Origin: an uncultured Gammaproteobacteria bacterium | GTDB lineage: Bacteria > Pseudomonadota > Gammaproteobacteria > Arenicellales > Poriferihabitantaceae | Assembly (NCBI GenBank): GCA_937992195.1 | Contig: CALKKV010000043.1 | Coordinates: 124,001-188,000 of the forward strand | Reading direction: 5' to 3' | Length of the DNA: 64,000 nt | In this document: piece after piece, positions 15,310 through 25,019 of the stretch | Position numbering within the stretch: the stretch's first letter is position 1 | How the letters are laid out: every line of letters starts with the position of its first letter | Translations under genes and position numbers: made by a program | The notes under the pieces: generated by a model | Told to the model about the DNA's origin: nothing | Seen by the model: the letters and a program-made list of their open reading frames with translations, nothing else | The model's database searches: none

Positions 15310-17809
15310 TACGCAGCCCTGCGGAAAGATTGATTCTCCATAGCTGCCAGGCAGGATACAGACCGGCAATTAACGCAGCAGTTACCGCCAAAACTAAGGA
15401 TTGCACGATCAACTGCGGATCAAAAATGGTTTGCATTGACCAGCCATACGAGCGCAAATTAATAACTTTGATCAAAGATAACGCAAGTACTAATCCTATT
15501 GGCACCGCCATTATTCCGGCGATCAATCCGGTGACACCGGTTTCAAATAGTATCTGACCACCAAGCTGCCAATGACTAAACCCGACAGCTTTCATCGCGG
15601 CATACTCTCTCATGCGTTCAAGCTGTAACGCCATCAATGCAGAAACTATGCCCACCACAGAAACAAATATCGCTAACCAACGTAAAACCTCGGTTATTCG
15701 AAAGGTTTGATCAAATACAGTCAGCGTTTGCTCTTTTAAACTTTGGTTAGAACGAATAAATAACCCACTTGGTGCAGAATCTGCAGTTTGAACAGTATTG
15801 ATCACCTCTTCAACTTGTGTATTCTTGTCAACCACCAAGGCAGCAGAAACTATTTTTTGATCGTTAAAATAACGCTGATAGGTCGCCCTGCTCATCGCAA
15901 TAAGTCCACGATCGCTTGAATAATCACGATAGACACCAGCAATCAAAAACTCTTGGGAACCCTTTTCCGTTGGTATCATTACCGACTCCCCAGCCTGGAG
16001 CTGGTTATGTCTTGAATAGGGTTCCGAAATTAATACTGTTTCGTCTTCTTGAAACGATCTCCATAAGTCTTCAACATGTTGCTCAACGATTTGAAAACCG
16101 GAAAAACCAGAAACATCCGTATCTAATACGAATAGCGTTAGCGGACCCTGATTAGTGACTATGCTGTGACGGGTTGCTGTTGCTACACTTTTCACGCCTG
16201 AAATTAACGATAAATCTGCAAGAAAAGTATTTGACAGGGAGCCGTCCACGCTCGACGCCGCAGATATATAAACATCAGAACGTAGATAACCTTCTAGCCA
16301 CTGTTCAACTGAAAATCGAAAGCTGTCGATCATCAGGGCAACACCAAGTGTTGCGGAAACAGCGACGGATAAAGCAGCCACGGCTACAGATGTGCGTTTC
16401 TGATGTGCGGCAACATTCAGTACAACCATTTTTGCGAGCAAACCTTTTCCGGGGATTTCCACCTTTCGGCCTAATAAACAGATTCGCTCGATCACAACAG
16501 GAGTAAGTAGCGCCATAGCACATATCAGGAAAAACAAACCTGCAAATGCGATATATAGTGGCATCCCCGGAAGCAGCAACAGCATCCCACCAAACAAAAA
16601 AGATACAACTGCAATGGGAAATAACCAGCGAGACAGTCGGCCAAGAGGCTGATTAGAACGGTCTCCATGTATCAATCTAACTGGCTGAGTACGACTCACC
16701 GCGAGTATTGGAACAATACTACTGAGCAAAGTTGCTCCTACACCCAAGAGGCCGGCTTTAATAGCAACAAATGGGGTAAACAATACGCTGGAACTGGCAA
16801 GTGAAAAATACAATGCATTGATTGTTCCTGTTACCAACGCGCTGAGTAAAACAGCAAGAAAATAACCCAAGACCAGCCCGACCAATACACCGAGAAACGC
16901 AAAAGCAATTGACTCAACTATTAATACTGTCGCCAACTGAACGCTACTGACACCGCCAAGACGAAATAACCCGATCAGCCGACGTCGCCTTACAATTTGA
17001 AAACTAACGCTGCTGTATATTAGAAACATAGCAATAACCAATGCCAACAAACCAAGCGCAGAGAGATTCACCCTAAAAGCTCGTGTCATATCGCGCTTGG
17101 CACCATTGTAAAGTTCGATATCTACTAATCGCACTGAAGCGGGCAACGCTGCTTTTACTTGATCTATTTGTTCTGCTGACTCCAATTTCAGTTCAATTTG
17201 ACTCAGGCGTCCTGACATATCTAGAAAAGACTGGGCCCAACTAATATCGGTCACTAAAATTCTTTCCCCACTTTCTTTTTGCGCGGAAGACTGATCGGCG
17301 GAAGACGGCATCAATTTGAACGTTTGAAATTTACTGCCCGCATTCACCACAACGTGACCATTCGAATCCGCTTGAACTTCTGTCTCAATAGCAAACAACG
17401 GCCAGTCCTGTTGACCGTCTCCTGAATCGCTCTCGAACTGTAGACCATTAGACAGGCCGCGCACCCGAAAATCGCTGATTGGATCAATGCCAAAAAGCCG
17501 ATAGCTACCGCTCTCTCCCTCGATCGTTACACTACTCTCGACCACTGGCGCAGCATTTCTTAAGGCAAGATCTACTTTGACTAAACGAAAAATCGACTCA
17601 TCCAATCCATTAGTACCGCCGACAATTCGATGGGTTGCGACACCATCCACTGTTTTATTTGCGCGTTCGAATTCAGATAAAGCGCTGGTATTCGCAATAT
17701 CGACACCGACCACAACGGCAACACCTGACGCAACACTCAAAATAGTAAGGACCAATTGCCACGGTCGCTTAAGTGCTTCTCGAATTAACGCTATCCAGAG
17801 TAGCTTCAT
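15302..17809 (-). CDS. FtsX-family ABC transporter permease (two permease repeats, AttFG-like)
   Basis: 835 residues. One N-terminal helix (about 13-38) and a large periplasmic MacB-like domain lead to four helices (about 250-370); a further pair of helices (about 390-440) precedes a second FtsX unit with its own helix, periplasmic domain and three C-terminal helices. This double layout is that of LolE/YbbP-type exporters that move lipids or lipoproteins without crossing the membrane. It lies between an ABC ATPase (2 bp upstream) and the AttH-like protein (8-bp overlap), forming a complete ABC export or extraction unit. Substrate unknown. Confidence 0.87.
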   Translation of the reverse strand: MKLLWIALIREALKRPWQLVLTILSVASGVAVVVGVDIANTSALSEFERANKTVDGVATHRIVGGTNGLDESIFRLVKVDLALRNAAPVVESSVTIEGESGSYRLFGIDPISDFRVRGLSNGLQFESDSGDGQQDWPLFAIETEVQADSNGHVVVNAGSKFQTFKLMPSSADQSSAQKESGERILVTDISWAQSFLDMSGRLSQIELKLESAEQIDQVKAALPASVRLVDIELYNGAKRDMTRAFRVNLSALGLLALVIAMFLIYSSVSFQIVRRRRLIGLFRLGGVSSVQLATVLIVESIAFAFLGVLVGLVLGYFLAVLLSALVTGTINALYFSLASSSVLFTPFVAIKAGLLGVGATLLSSIVPILAVSRTQPVRLIHGDRSNQPLGRLSRWLFPIAVVSFLFGGMLLLLPGMPLYIAFAGLFFLICAMALLTPVVIERICLLGRKVEIPGKGLLAKMVVLNVAAHQKRTSVAVAALSVAVSATLGVALMIDSFRFSVEQWLEGYLRSDVYISAASSVDGSLSNTFLADLSLISGVKSVATATRHSIVTNQGPLTLFVLDTDVSGFSGFQIVEQHVEDLWRSFQEDETVLISEPYSRHNQLQAGESVMIPTEKGSQEFLIAGVYRDYSSDRGLIAMSRATYQRYFNDQKIVSAALVVDKNTQVEEVINTVQTADSAPSGLFIRSNQSLKEQTLTVFDQTFRITEVLRWLAIFVSVVGIVSALMALQLERMREYAAMKAVGFSHWQLGGQILFETGVTGLIAGIMAVPIGLVLALSLIKVINLRSYGWSMQTIFDPQLIVQSLVLAVTAALIAGLYPAWQLWRINLSAGLRSE

Positions 17810-17811
17810 GA

Positions 17812-18531
17812 CTACTGTGTAACCGCAAGCTTGCCATCCTGAAGAATCATATTTCTACTGGCACAACTAGCAGCAATATCGCTATGTGTTGCCATCACTA
17901 CACAAGTACCACTAGCCGCAACCGATTGCAGCAAATCCAACACCTCGGCCCCCGCAGTCTTGTCCAGATTTCCTGTGGGTTCATCAGCAATGATTAAACT
18001 TGGGCGGTTGATCGCAGCGCGAATTACAGCAACCCGTTGTTGCTCCCCACCAGACAACACGTCGGGATAAGACTCCCCTCGCAGAGACAAATCAAATCGT
18101 TCTAGCCAATCTTTGATCAGATCAGAGGAATAATCCGTATGACACAACTCCAGTGGCAGGCGTAAATTCTCTGCCACCGTAAGTGTCGGTATAAGATTAA
18201 AAAACTGAAATATAAACCCAATATTGTGACGCCGAAACAATGTGCGATCGGATTCACTCTTTTTACTTATATCGTCTCCACAAATCGTTACAGAGCCAGA
18301 ATCAGGCAGGTCCACTCCTCCAAGCAGATTTAGCAGTGTAGACTTTCCAGACCCACTAGGGCCGGTTATTGACACAAAGTCTCCGGCGTCTAGCTGTAGA
18401 GAGAGATCACTAAGTATCGTTCGCTCACCGCTTAAATCCCTGTAGGATTTTCGAATATCTTTGAGCTCTACGATAGAAGATGGAAACACCACAGTTATAG
18501 ACTGGTAAACGTCAGTAACAGAGACAGGCAT
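17812..18531 (-). CDS. ABC transporter ATP-binding protein, LolD/MacB class
   Basis: 239 residues from an ATG at 18531; the start is uncertain, because GTG codons near 18490 would avoid overlapping the upstream gene. Walker A is GPSGSGKST, the signature is LSGGEQQRVAVIRA, Walker B is SLIIADEPTG, and the H-loop is ATHSD. The E-P-T-G-N-L-D wording and short length are typical of LolD/FtsE/MacB ATPases. It ends 2 bp before the FtsX-type permease, so together they energise the AttH-associated system. Confidence 0.9.
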   Translation of the reverse strand: MPVSVTDVYQSITVVFPSSIVELKDIRKSYRDLSGERTILSDLSLQLDAGDFVSITGPSGSGKSTLLNLLGGVDLPDSGSVTICGDDISKKSESDRTLFRRHNIGFIFQFFNLIPTLTVAENLRLPLELCHTDYSSDLIKDWLERFDLSLRGESYPDVLSGGEQQRVAVIRAAINRPSLIIADEPTGNLDKTAGAEVLDLLQSVAASGTCVVMATHSDIAASCASRNMILQDGKLAVTQ

Positions 18532-18944
18532 ACCACGGTCGTCAAACCCACTCTTAAGCGTAAATACCAATCTGGAAAAAGCTGATTTTTTACAGCAAAC
18601 ATATCTATTGGCAGCATTATCACAAATGCTGAAAATAGCATTATAACCGCCGTATTTTCAGGCATCAGCAAAGCAATCCAGGCAACCAGCGAAGGCACTA
18701 CACTAATGGCCAAACGTTTTACACTTAAGTGATCGGGCAAACCAAGCACCACCCCCCAATGCACGCCACCGAGAAATGACAGTATGACCGCTGCATAACA
18801 GATCAGCATAAAAACGATCTCACTCTGAATAAACCCAGATCTGAGAAAGCCCGCTATGGACAAAGCAACGAATGGAATTAAACCGGCAACCCCAAAAGCC
18901 AATGCGGCAACCGGAATAGCGCTCTTATCAGAATGATTTGACAT
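18495..18944 (-). CDS. DUF3429 family membrane protein
   Basis: 149 residues with about four to five membrane helices. The pattern GLIPFVAL..., then YAAVILSFLGGVHWG, is the DUF3429 signature. Function unknown. Its 3' end overlaps the ATPase 5' end by about 37 bp if the ATG start of the latter is right, so it may head the same transcript. It lies 34 bp downstream of the SDR gene, again same strand. Confidence 0.82.
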   Translation of the reverse strand: MSNHSDKSAIPVAALAFGVAGLIPFVALSIAGFLRSGFIQSEIVFMLICYAAVILSFLGGVHWGVVLGLPDHLSVKRLAISVVPSLVAWIALLMPENTAVIMLFSAFVIMLPIDMFAVKNQLFPDWYLRLRVGLTTVVCLSLLLTFTSL

Positions 18945-18978
18945 AAAAATAGATCAGCTTAATTAAACTAACGGAATA

Positions 18979-19716
18979 CTACCAAACAACTTCTTTTCCA
19001 GCCCAATCGAGAAAACGAATATTGCAATCGCCGTTGGGTTGCATTAATACCTGCATTAACGACTCGGCAACATAGTCCGCAGAGAAAAGCGCAGCAGAGG
19101 GCACTGATTTTTGAAAAGGCTTGGACAGACTTGTATCCGTTGTACCAGGATGGAACACCAGAAAACGAATGTTTTTGAATCGTCTCGCATATTCTATGGC
19201 TGCAGTTTTGACCACCATATTCAAAGCCGCTTTCGATGATCGATACGCATACCAACCACCGGATCGATTGTCTTGAATACTGCCGACTCGAGCGCTCAAT
19301 ATGATCACATCACAGCTGCTTGCAGCATTGAAAACAGACGTTATCGCTTTAATCCATAGCGAAGGAATGACCGTATTGATATGGAAAACATGATGCATTA
19401 ACTCAGCATCGAGTGACTCGATGCGCTTTTCTGGTCCCCAACCTTCTCCGTGCAATACACCGGTGGCGATAAACACCTTGGTAAGTGGCTGCTCCAACTG
19501 TGAAACAGAACGGCAAATCTCTACCAGCGACTGCTCTGAATGATCCGACACATGCCAAACCACCGATACTTTAGGATCATTGATATACCGCGCAGGGCAA
19601 TCACTTCGACTGACGGCGACGACAACAGAGATGTTATCATCGGAAATAAGGCGATCACATATCGCCGCTCCAATACCACCAGACGCGCCGACCACTAACG
19701 CTACCCCAGGCATCAT
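18979..19716 (-). CDS. SDR-family oxidoreductase, C-factor (CsgA)-like
   Basis: 245 residues with a Rossmann nucleotide loop GASGGIGAAI near the N-terminus (a variant of TGxxxGIG) and the catalytic YAYRSSKAA (Tyr-x3-Lys), with the serine in ILSARVGS. The text VFHPGTTDTSLSKPFQ matches the branch related to the Myxococcus C-signal protein, whose bacterial homologues are NAD(P)-dependent enzymes of unassigned substrate. It may be the first gene of the run SDR-DUF3429-ABC ATPase-permease-AttH on the minus strand. Confidence 0.85.
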   Translation of the reverse strand: MMPGVALVVGASGGIGAAICDRLISDDNISVVVAVSRSDCPARYINDPKVSVVWHVSDHSEQSLVEICRSVSQLEQPLTKVFIATGVLHGEGWGPEKRIESLDAELMHHVFHINTVIPSLWIKAITSVFNAASSCDVIILSARVGSIQDNRSGGWYAYRSSKAALNMVVKTAAIEYARRFKNIRFLVFHPGTTDTSLSKPFQKSVPSAALFSADYVAESLMQVLMQPNGDCNIRFLDWAGKEVVW

Positions 19717-19752
19717 ATGTAATGCTTCTTCAGGTTGGTCGACAGCTTATGA

Positions 19753-21132
19753 CTAGCCGTTTACTACCTGATTTTCCGGCTCCGTTTCCCGGCCATTTTT
19801 TAACAATTCGGCAACCTTAAATGATAACTCTACCGCTTGATCGGCGTTTAGTCTTGGATCGCAGTGTGTATGATAACGGTCAGACAGATCCTCTTCGCGA
19901 ATAGCGTGCGCGCCACCGGTGCACTCGGTGACATCTTTACCAGTCATCTCGACGTGGATTCCTCCCGGATGCGTACCCTCCGCATGATGCACAGCGAAAA
20001 ATCGTTCCACCTCAGTCAAGACTTGATGAAATGGCCTGGTTTTATACCCATTCGCACTAATGGTATTCCCATGCATTGGATCGCAAGACCAAATTACTTT
20101 TCTGCCAGCCTGCTCAATCGCGCGAATTAATTTCGGCAGATATTGCTCCACTTTAGTATGTCCAAAACGTGCAATTAAGGTTATACGCCCAGGTACGTTT
20201 TCAGGATTGAGAATCTCAGTCAGTCTTACCAGCTCGGCTGGATCCAGCGAAGGTCCGCATTTGAGACCGATCGGGTTGTTAATACCGCGACAAAACTCGA
20301 CATGCGCATGGTCAGGCTGTCTCGTTCTATCACCAATCCAAACCATATGACCCGAAGTTGCATACCAATCGCCCGTCGTCGAGTCCGTCCTGGTCAAAGC
20401 TTGTTCATACCCGAGCAGTAACGCTTCATGGCTCGTGTAAAAAGGTGTCTCACGCAATCTCGGGTTATTCTCCGCGGTAATACCAATTGCGCGCATCAAC
20501 GCCATGGAATCTGATATTCGCTCCGCTACTTCCTCATACCGCGCCGCCTGGGGGCTGCCCTTAACAAAGCCCAGCATCCACTGATGAACATTCTCAAGAT
20601 TTGCATACCCACCTTGTGCGAATGCCCTGAGCAGGTTTAGGGTGGCGGCGGACTGACGATATGCCATTTTCAACCGTTCAGGATCTGGCACGCGCGACGC
20701 CGCATTAAACTCGATGCCATTAATAATATCACCGCGATAAGAAGGTAGCGTTAGGTTGCCCTGCGTTTCATTGTCTGAAGATCGCGGCTTGGCGAATTGA
20801 CCCGCAATCCTTCCAACTTTAACCACGGGCTTTGATGCCCCAAAAGTTAATACGATCGACATTTGTAAAAACACCCGAAAGAAATCCCGGATATTGTCAG
20901 CACCATGCTCTGCAAAGCTCTCAGCGCAGTCGCCGCCTTGGAGCAAAAATGCTCTCCCTTCACACACTTCAGCCAGAGACTGTCTAAGAGCCCTTGCCTC
21001 TCCTGCAAAAACAAGTGGTGGCCATTCACCAATACGTTCTTCAGCTTGCGCTAAAGCGTCTTGATCAGGATATGACGGCACCTGTAATACAGGTTTGTCT
21101 CTCCAGCTCGCAGGGTTCCATTTGTTATTCAT
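19753..21132 (-). CDS. 3-deoxy-7-phosphoheptulonate synthase, class II
   Basis: 459 residues from ATG at 21132 (a TTG three codons earlier is possible). Condenses phosphoenolpyruvate and erythrose 4-phosphate at the entry of the shikimate pathway. Class II (plant-like) features are the [17 protein letters not shown]-terminus, [45 protein letters not shown], and CDPMHGNT. This class is unrelated in sequence to the AroF/G/H enzymes of enterics and occurs in many non-enteric bacteria. The gene is monocistronic in appearance. Confidence 0.96.
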   Translation of the reverse strand: MNNKWNPASWRDKPVLQVPSYPDQDALAQAEERIGEWPPLVFAGEARALRQSLAEVCEGRAFLLQGGDCAESFAEHGADNIRDFFRVFLQMSIVLTFGASKPVVKVGRIAGQFAKPRSSDNETQGNLTLPSYRGDIINGIEFNAASRVPDPERLKMAYRQSAATLNLLRAFAQGGYANLENVHQWMLGFVKGSPQAARYEEVAERISDSMALMRAIGITAENNPRLRETPFYTSHEALLLGYEQALTRTDSTTGDWYATSGHMVWIGDRTRQPDHAHVEFCRGINNPIGLKCGPSLDPAELVRLTEILNPENVPGRITLIARFGHTKVEQYLPKLIRAIEQAGRKVIWSCDPMHGNTISANGYKTRPFHQVLTEVERFFAVHHAEGTHPGGIHVEMTGKDVTECTGGAHAIREEDLSDRYHTHCDPRLNADQAVELSFKVAELLKNGRETEPENQVVNG

Positions 21133-21185
21133 ATCGATCAAATATAGTGAAGAATTAATAATCTATTTTACAGCTACTTACGAAA

Positions 21186-22115
21186 TTAAGTTAAGGGCTT
21201 ACGTACGGTATTCAACCCCGACAAGGTCACCGCACCAATGACCAACAGCATGCCAATAAAATGATAGATCGTAAATTGCTCGGACAATATTGCGACAGCA
21301 AAGCCTGCGGTCACCACCGGTCCTACACATCCGACGATGCTGGTTGGCGAAGATCCTATCCTGTGTATGGCAGCCGCGACTAAAAAAGAAGGGATAACAG
21401 TGCAGAATATCGCAAGCAAAAATACATGAATTAGGGGCGTAAACTCGGGAACTCCAGAATTTAATCCGTTATCACTTAATACTAAATTTGACACAGTAAA
21501 GTGCAGAATAATCGCCAGCGATGCCGAAGTCATGGCGACACAGGTAAACAGCCTGCTACCCACTGCTGCAATGACCGGCTTTGAAAAAACCATAAAACAT
21601 GAAAAGCAAATGGCTGATACGAATATCCATATCGCTCCTTGCAGAACATTTGTTCCGTAAAATACCAGATCATGGAGAAATATCATCCCAATTCCAATAT
21701 ATGAAACCACCAGCGCCACAATGGTAACTCTGGAAACAGATGTATCAAGCAGCCACCAACCCAACAAAGTTACAAGCGTCGGGTAGGTAAACAAAATCAT
21801 ACGACCAAGTTGCGCACTTACAAACTGCAAGCCGTACAAGTCCGCGAATGCTGCGCAGTAGTAACCAAGAATTCCGAGCACCATTGCTAAAGACAGTGCG
21901 CGATAAGAATCTTTAGTTAATGGGGCTTTTCGGCCAAGAAAAACCCAGACCCCAATCGCTAAATAACAGGGCAATGAAAAGATCATTCGCCAAGTCAGTA
22001 TGGTTAGTGTATCGAGACCGTATCCATAAATTAGTTTTATTAAAATTGGCTTAAATGCAAATAGCATCGAGCCCGCTATCGCCAGTAACAATCCGTTTCT
22101 GGTTTTGGAAAACAT
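21186..22115 (-). CDS. EamA/DMT-family transporter
   Basis: 309 residues with ten predicted membrane helices in two repeats of five, the layout of drug/metabolite exporters. The C-terminal repeat contains IGSSPTSIVGCVGPVVTAGFAVAILSEQ, a typical EamA block. It lies 73 bp downstream of the amidinotransferase gene on the same strand, so it may export the product of that enzyme or a relative. The substrate cannot be read from the sequence. Confidence 0.88.
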   Translation of the reverse strand: MFSKTRNGLLLAIAGSMLFAFKPILIKLIYGYGLDTLTILTWRMIFSLPCYLAIGVWVFLGRKAPLTKDSYRALSLAMVLGILGYYCAAFADLYGLQFVSAQLGRMILFTYPTLVTLLGWWLLDTSVSRVTIVALVVSYIGIGMIFLHDLVFYGTNVLQGAIWIFVSAICFSCFMVFSKPVIAAVGSRLFTCVAMTSASLAIILHFTVSNLVLSDNGLNSGVPEFTPLIHVFLLAIFCTVIPSFLVAAAIHRIGSSPTSIVGCVGPVVTAGFAVAILSEQFTIYHFIGMLLVIGAVTLSGLNTVRKPLT

Positions 22116-22188
22116 CTAAGGCTCTGGAGAACCAGCTCGCCTGTTGATCATTAAAAAGTAGATAATAAATTCCAGCGCGGCACGTGTT

Positions 22189-23319
22189 TTATAGGCTAAT
22201 TTGTGTTCCACTCACCTGATTGGGAAAGTAGTCTTCACAATCCCCCTCTCGAAATACATCACCTGTAGCGCAATGCAGACCGCCACCAAACGGATAGGCA
22301 TCCCGGAACGGCACTGGAATCACATTCATCCCAAGCTTGTCCATTTGTTCTAGTTGATTTGTCTCGCTGGATTCAACGATAACCGTATTGTGATCGAGGA
22401 CCAAACAGTTCATTGATAACCACACGCTCGAGTAGCACAAAGGTGGAGGAGAGGTGTGAGCCGGTTGAGCAGCTTCTACAATTTGCCAATCATTGGATTC
22501 AAAAATCTTTCTTTGCCCTTCCGGCAGTTTTCTGTTTGGGTTATTAATAATCAACCCTGGTCTCAGTGGAACAAATGTCGCATCAATATGAATGGGATAT
22601 GGATCACCCGGAAAATTCACAGCATGCACGCGGTGATCTGGAAAATGACGTTGCAACCACTCCATACCGCGCCGGTTCGTTGTCAAACCATGCTGGCAAA
22701 ATAAGTCTTTGCCCAATCGCATCACGTCGGCTGCATCAAACAGCGGTTCTTCCTCGGTTGTTACAAAATCCAGCGCCGCAGTTCTATCCAAACGCTCCTG
22801 CATTGTAATCTCGTCAAAGTATCCGTCCTTGTACGAAGAGTTTCCTAGTCTCGGTCGAGGAGCCTGTTCCCATCGAAAACTAGGATCTTCATCGAAGTAT
22901 CTTTGCATCAAATCATGATAGGCAAGATATTCGAAGTAACGACAACGAAACGACATTGGCGCGCAGAGAATTTCACTACCCACTGTTAACAGCACGTCTC
23001 TCGGCGGCATACATCCGAACTGGCTAGCAGTCATAAAATCAGGCGTTACAACAGCCTGGTTCCATTGAATTGGTGACGGACGATCTACCTTTATTCCTCT
23101 ATCGGTCAGAACCTTAGCCAGTCCATCAAGTTGAATATTGGCTTTCTCAACGGTTTCCAGCGGTCGCGGCCCCCACATACCACGCATGTCACTATCTTCC
23201 GGCACTTTCGCTTCAGTGGCCGGTTCATTCGGAGGGATACAGGTGTTATCTGCACGACCAACAATAACGTGCTTTAGGGGATTAAACTCATTCCAGGAAC
23301 TAACTACAGTAGAAGACAT
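22189..23319 (-). CDS. Arginine amidinotransferase (AGAT-like)
   Basis: 376 residues, close to L-arginine:glycine amidinotransferase. The catalytic Cys350 lies in GGGLHCATGDV, the active His244 in YPIHIDATF, and the acidic partners in FDAADVMRLGKD (Asp195/Asp198). KWLSMN-type text (SSVWLSMNCLVLDH) and GMEWLQRHFPDHRVH also follow the family closely. It transfers the amidino group of arginine to an amine acceptor: glycine gives guanidinoacetate, while related enzymes use inosamine phosphate or lysine. Acceptor unknown here. The neighbours (FkbM methyltransferase upstream, EamA exporter downstream, ureohydrolase divergent) suggest a small guanidino-compound pathway. Confidence 0.9.
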   Translation of the reverse strand: MSSTVVSSWNEFNPLKHVIVGRADNTCIPPNEPATEAKVPEDSDMRGMWGPRPLETVEKANIQLDGLAKVLTDRGIKVDRPSPIQWNQAVVTPDFMTASQFGCMPPRDVLLTVGSEILCAPMSFRCRYFEYLAYHDLMQRYFDEDPSFRWEQAPRPRLGNSSYKDGYFDEITMQERLDRTAALDFVTTEEEPLFDAADVMRLGKDLFCQHGLTTNRRGMEWLQRHFPDHRVHAVNFPGDPYPIHIDATFVPLRPGLIINNPNRKLPEGQRKIFESNDWQIVEAAQPAHTSPPPLCYSSVWLSMNCLVLDHNTVIVESSETNQLEQMDKLGMNVIPVPFRDAYPFGGGLHCATGDVFREGDCEDYFPNQVSGTQISL

Positions 23320-23471
23320 TTCGCCTAGCGCTAAAGATTAAAATAGCGGCGTAATATAGACGAGAATCGATCGTTGTGGAAACATATTTACCGGCAAATA
23401 CGGGCCAAATTCGTACAATTGAAGAGAGTTCGTGAAAAAACGATCGAATGTATCTGCGAACGAAAGCCGGG

Positions 23472-24869
23472 CTACTTAAGCTGGACTTGTGCCAATAAGT
23501 CGAGCCTTTTCTTAGATTGCTTGTCGATAAAACCCATAGCTTTCAACCTCTTTAGAGCTGGCAACGCCTTGAGAGCGGTAAAATAGCTGGAATACGCATG
23601 ACTCTTTACCCATTGCTCAATCACCGAAGAAATCAGCCATTCGTTTAGACGGCCTTTAGGATTAACATTATCGTAGCGTGCAACTGCAGGTAGAAACGGC
23701 AATGCAGGTTCCAGCTTCGCTACTCCATCATTGCTGCTGATAGCGCCCACTAATAAGTGCACTGCTCTAGCGCGCAGTCCTCCTTCGATGGCAATTCTTG
23801 CATGGGTTGCCACCTGCTCAATAGGAACTGCACTCAGATCACCACCATTTGGCATTTGTGAGATAGACATCACCATTGCTCTACGCAGACACGCGAGTCT
23901 TTGACTCGGAGCAACAGACTTTTCCTGTGAAGCAACATAATAATTGAGTATTTGTTCAAACGAAGTTGGATCCGCATCCAGCCATCTTTGCTTGGTCTCG
24001 CCATTTCGGGAGTAAGCAAGCCGGGTGAGATGCTTCCTCGCTTTGCCTTCAACATCAATGTCAACACCCTCCGGCTTTCTTACCAGAAAACCCGCCTGCT
24101 CCAATTCCTCTGCACGATCCTCCTTGCAACAAAATAAATTCAACAGGTAAGAGTCAGGCTTTTGATTGCTGTCAAATGGCATTAGCATGTTCAAACCTGG
24201 CACCAATCGATAGCTACTATAGCCCAAGCTTTCAAACTTCTTTATCAGTGGAAGGTTGATTTGCTTCCCATGTTTCAGTTCAAACATCACCAAAGGAGAC
24301 ATCTCATCGAGAACGCCCTTCGCAGCTTCAACAATACGGCCTTCCTCTCCCTCAGCATCAAGCTTTATGAAATCTATATCAGGCCATTCGAATTCTTTCG
24401 CGGCCTCAGCAAGCGTTGTCAATTGCACAGTCTCTGTGTCAACTGAACTGGTTACTGCCTGCAGACTATTGAGCTCTGAGTTAGACGATAAATGGAAAGT
24501 TGCTTCACCCTGATGATCTGACAAACCCTTCTCAATGACAGTAATGTGGTCAAACCCGTTTTCAGCAATACTCTTTCGCAAGTGATTCGCAGTGTTGCTA
24601 GCAGGTTCAAATGCCCAGACCGCACCACTTGAACCAATTACTTTTGCTATCGCCAGAGAATAAACACCAAAATTAGCGCCGATATCTACGACGTTCATTC
24701 CAGGTTTTAACAAAATACGCAGAAACTTAATTTCGTCTTCAAACCAGTCTCCCTGCTCTTTCAATACAAACGTTGTCAAATATCGGTGCTGCTTTGGGAC
24801 ATTCAACTTCACACCATCCACCATTTCCAAAACAAGATCTTGGGGACTACTCTCGGATTTTGTTGTCAT
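23472..24869 (-). CDS. FkbM-family SAM methyltransferase with long C-terminal extension
   Basis: 465 residues. The N-terminal half (about 30-245) is the FkbM methyltransferase fold: LKPGMNVVDIGANFGVYSLAIAK, WAFEPASNTANHLRKSI, and IDFIKLDAEGEEGRIVEAAKGVL. The C-terminal 210 residues are helical, with no family I can name, and may contact a substrate or partner. FkbM enzymes usually O-methylate sugars or natural products. It is 152 bp upstream of the amidinotransferase on the same strand and divergent from the agmatinase-like gene, so its substrate might be part of the same pathway, which is inference. Confidence 0.83.
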   Translation of the reverse strand: MTTKSESSPQDLVLEMVDGVKLNVPKQHRYLTTFVLKEQGDWFEDEIKFLRILLKPGMNVVDIGANFGVYSLAIAKVIGSSGAVWAFEPASNTANHLRKSIAENGFDHITVIEKGLSDHQGEATFHLSSNSELNSLQAVTSSVDTETVQLTTLAEAAKEFEWPDIDFIKLDAEGEEGRIVEAAKGVLDEMSPLVMFELKHGKQINLPLIKKFESLGYSSYRLVPGLNMLMPFDSNQKPDSYLLNLFCCKEDRAEELEQAGFLVRKPEGVDIDVEGKARKHLTRLAYSRNGETKQRWLDADPTSFEQILNYYVASQEKSVAPSQRLACLRRAMVMSISQMPNGGDLSAVPIEQVATHARIAIEGGLRARAVHLLVGAISSNDGVAKLEPALPFLPAVARYDNVNPKGRLNEWLISSVIEQWVKSHAYSSYFTALKALPALKRLKAMGFIDKQSKKRLDLLAQVQLK

Positions 24870-25019
24870 GGGTTGATTTGAGAAAACTGGCCCCGAACCT
24901 TAGCCTCTTGAGAAATTTGGAGCAAGCGTTCATCAATATTGAATTTACCTTAATGCTAGTTATTCCAGGCCAACATGACTTAACATTGCAGCATACTGAT
25001 TTCATCTTACAGCTTGAAA

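Noticed and set aside
22189-23319. Arginine deiminase for the amidinotransferase gene
   Set aside because: FDAAD, HIDATF and GLHCATGDV follow glycine amidinotransferase text closely; deiminases differ at these blocks.
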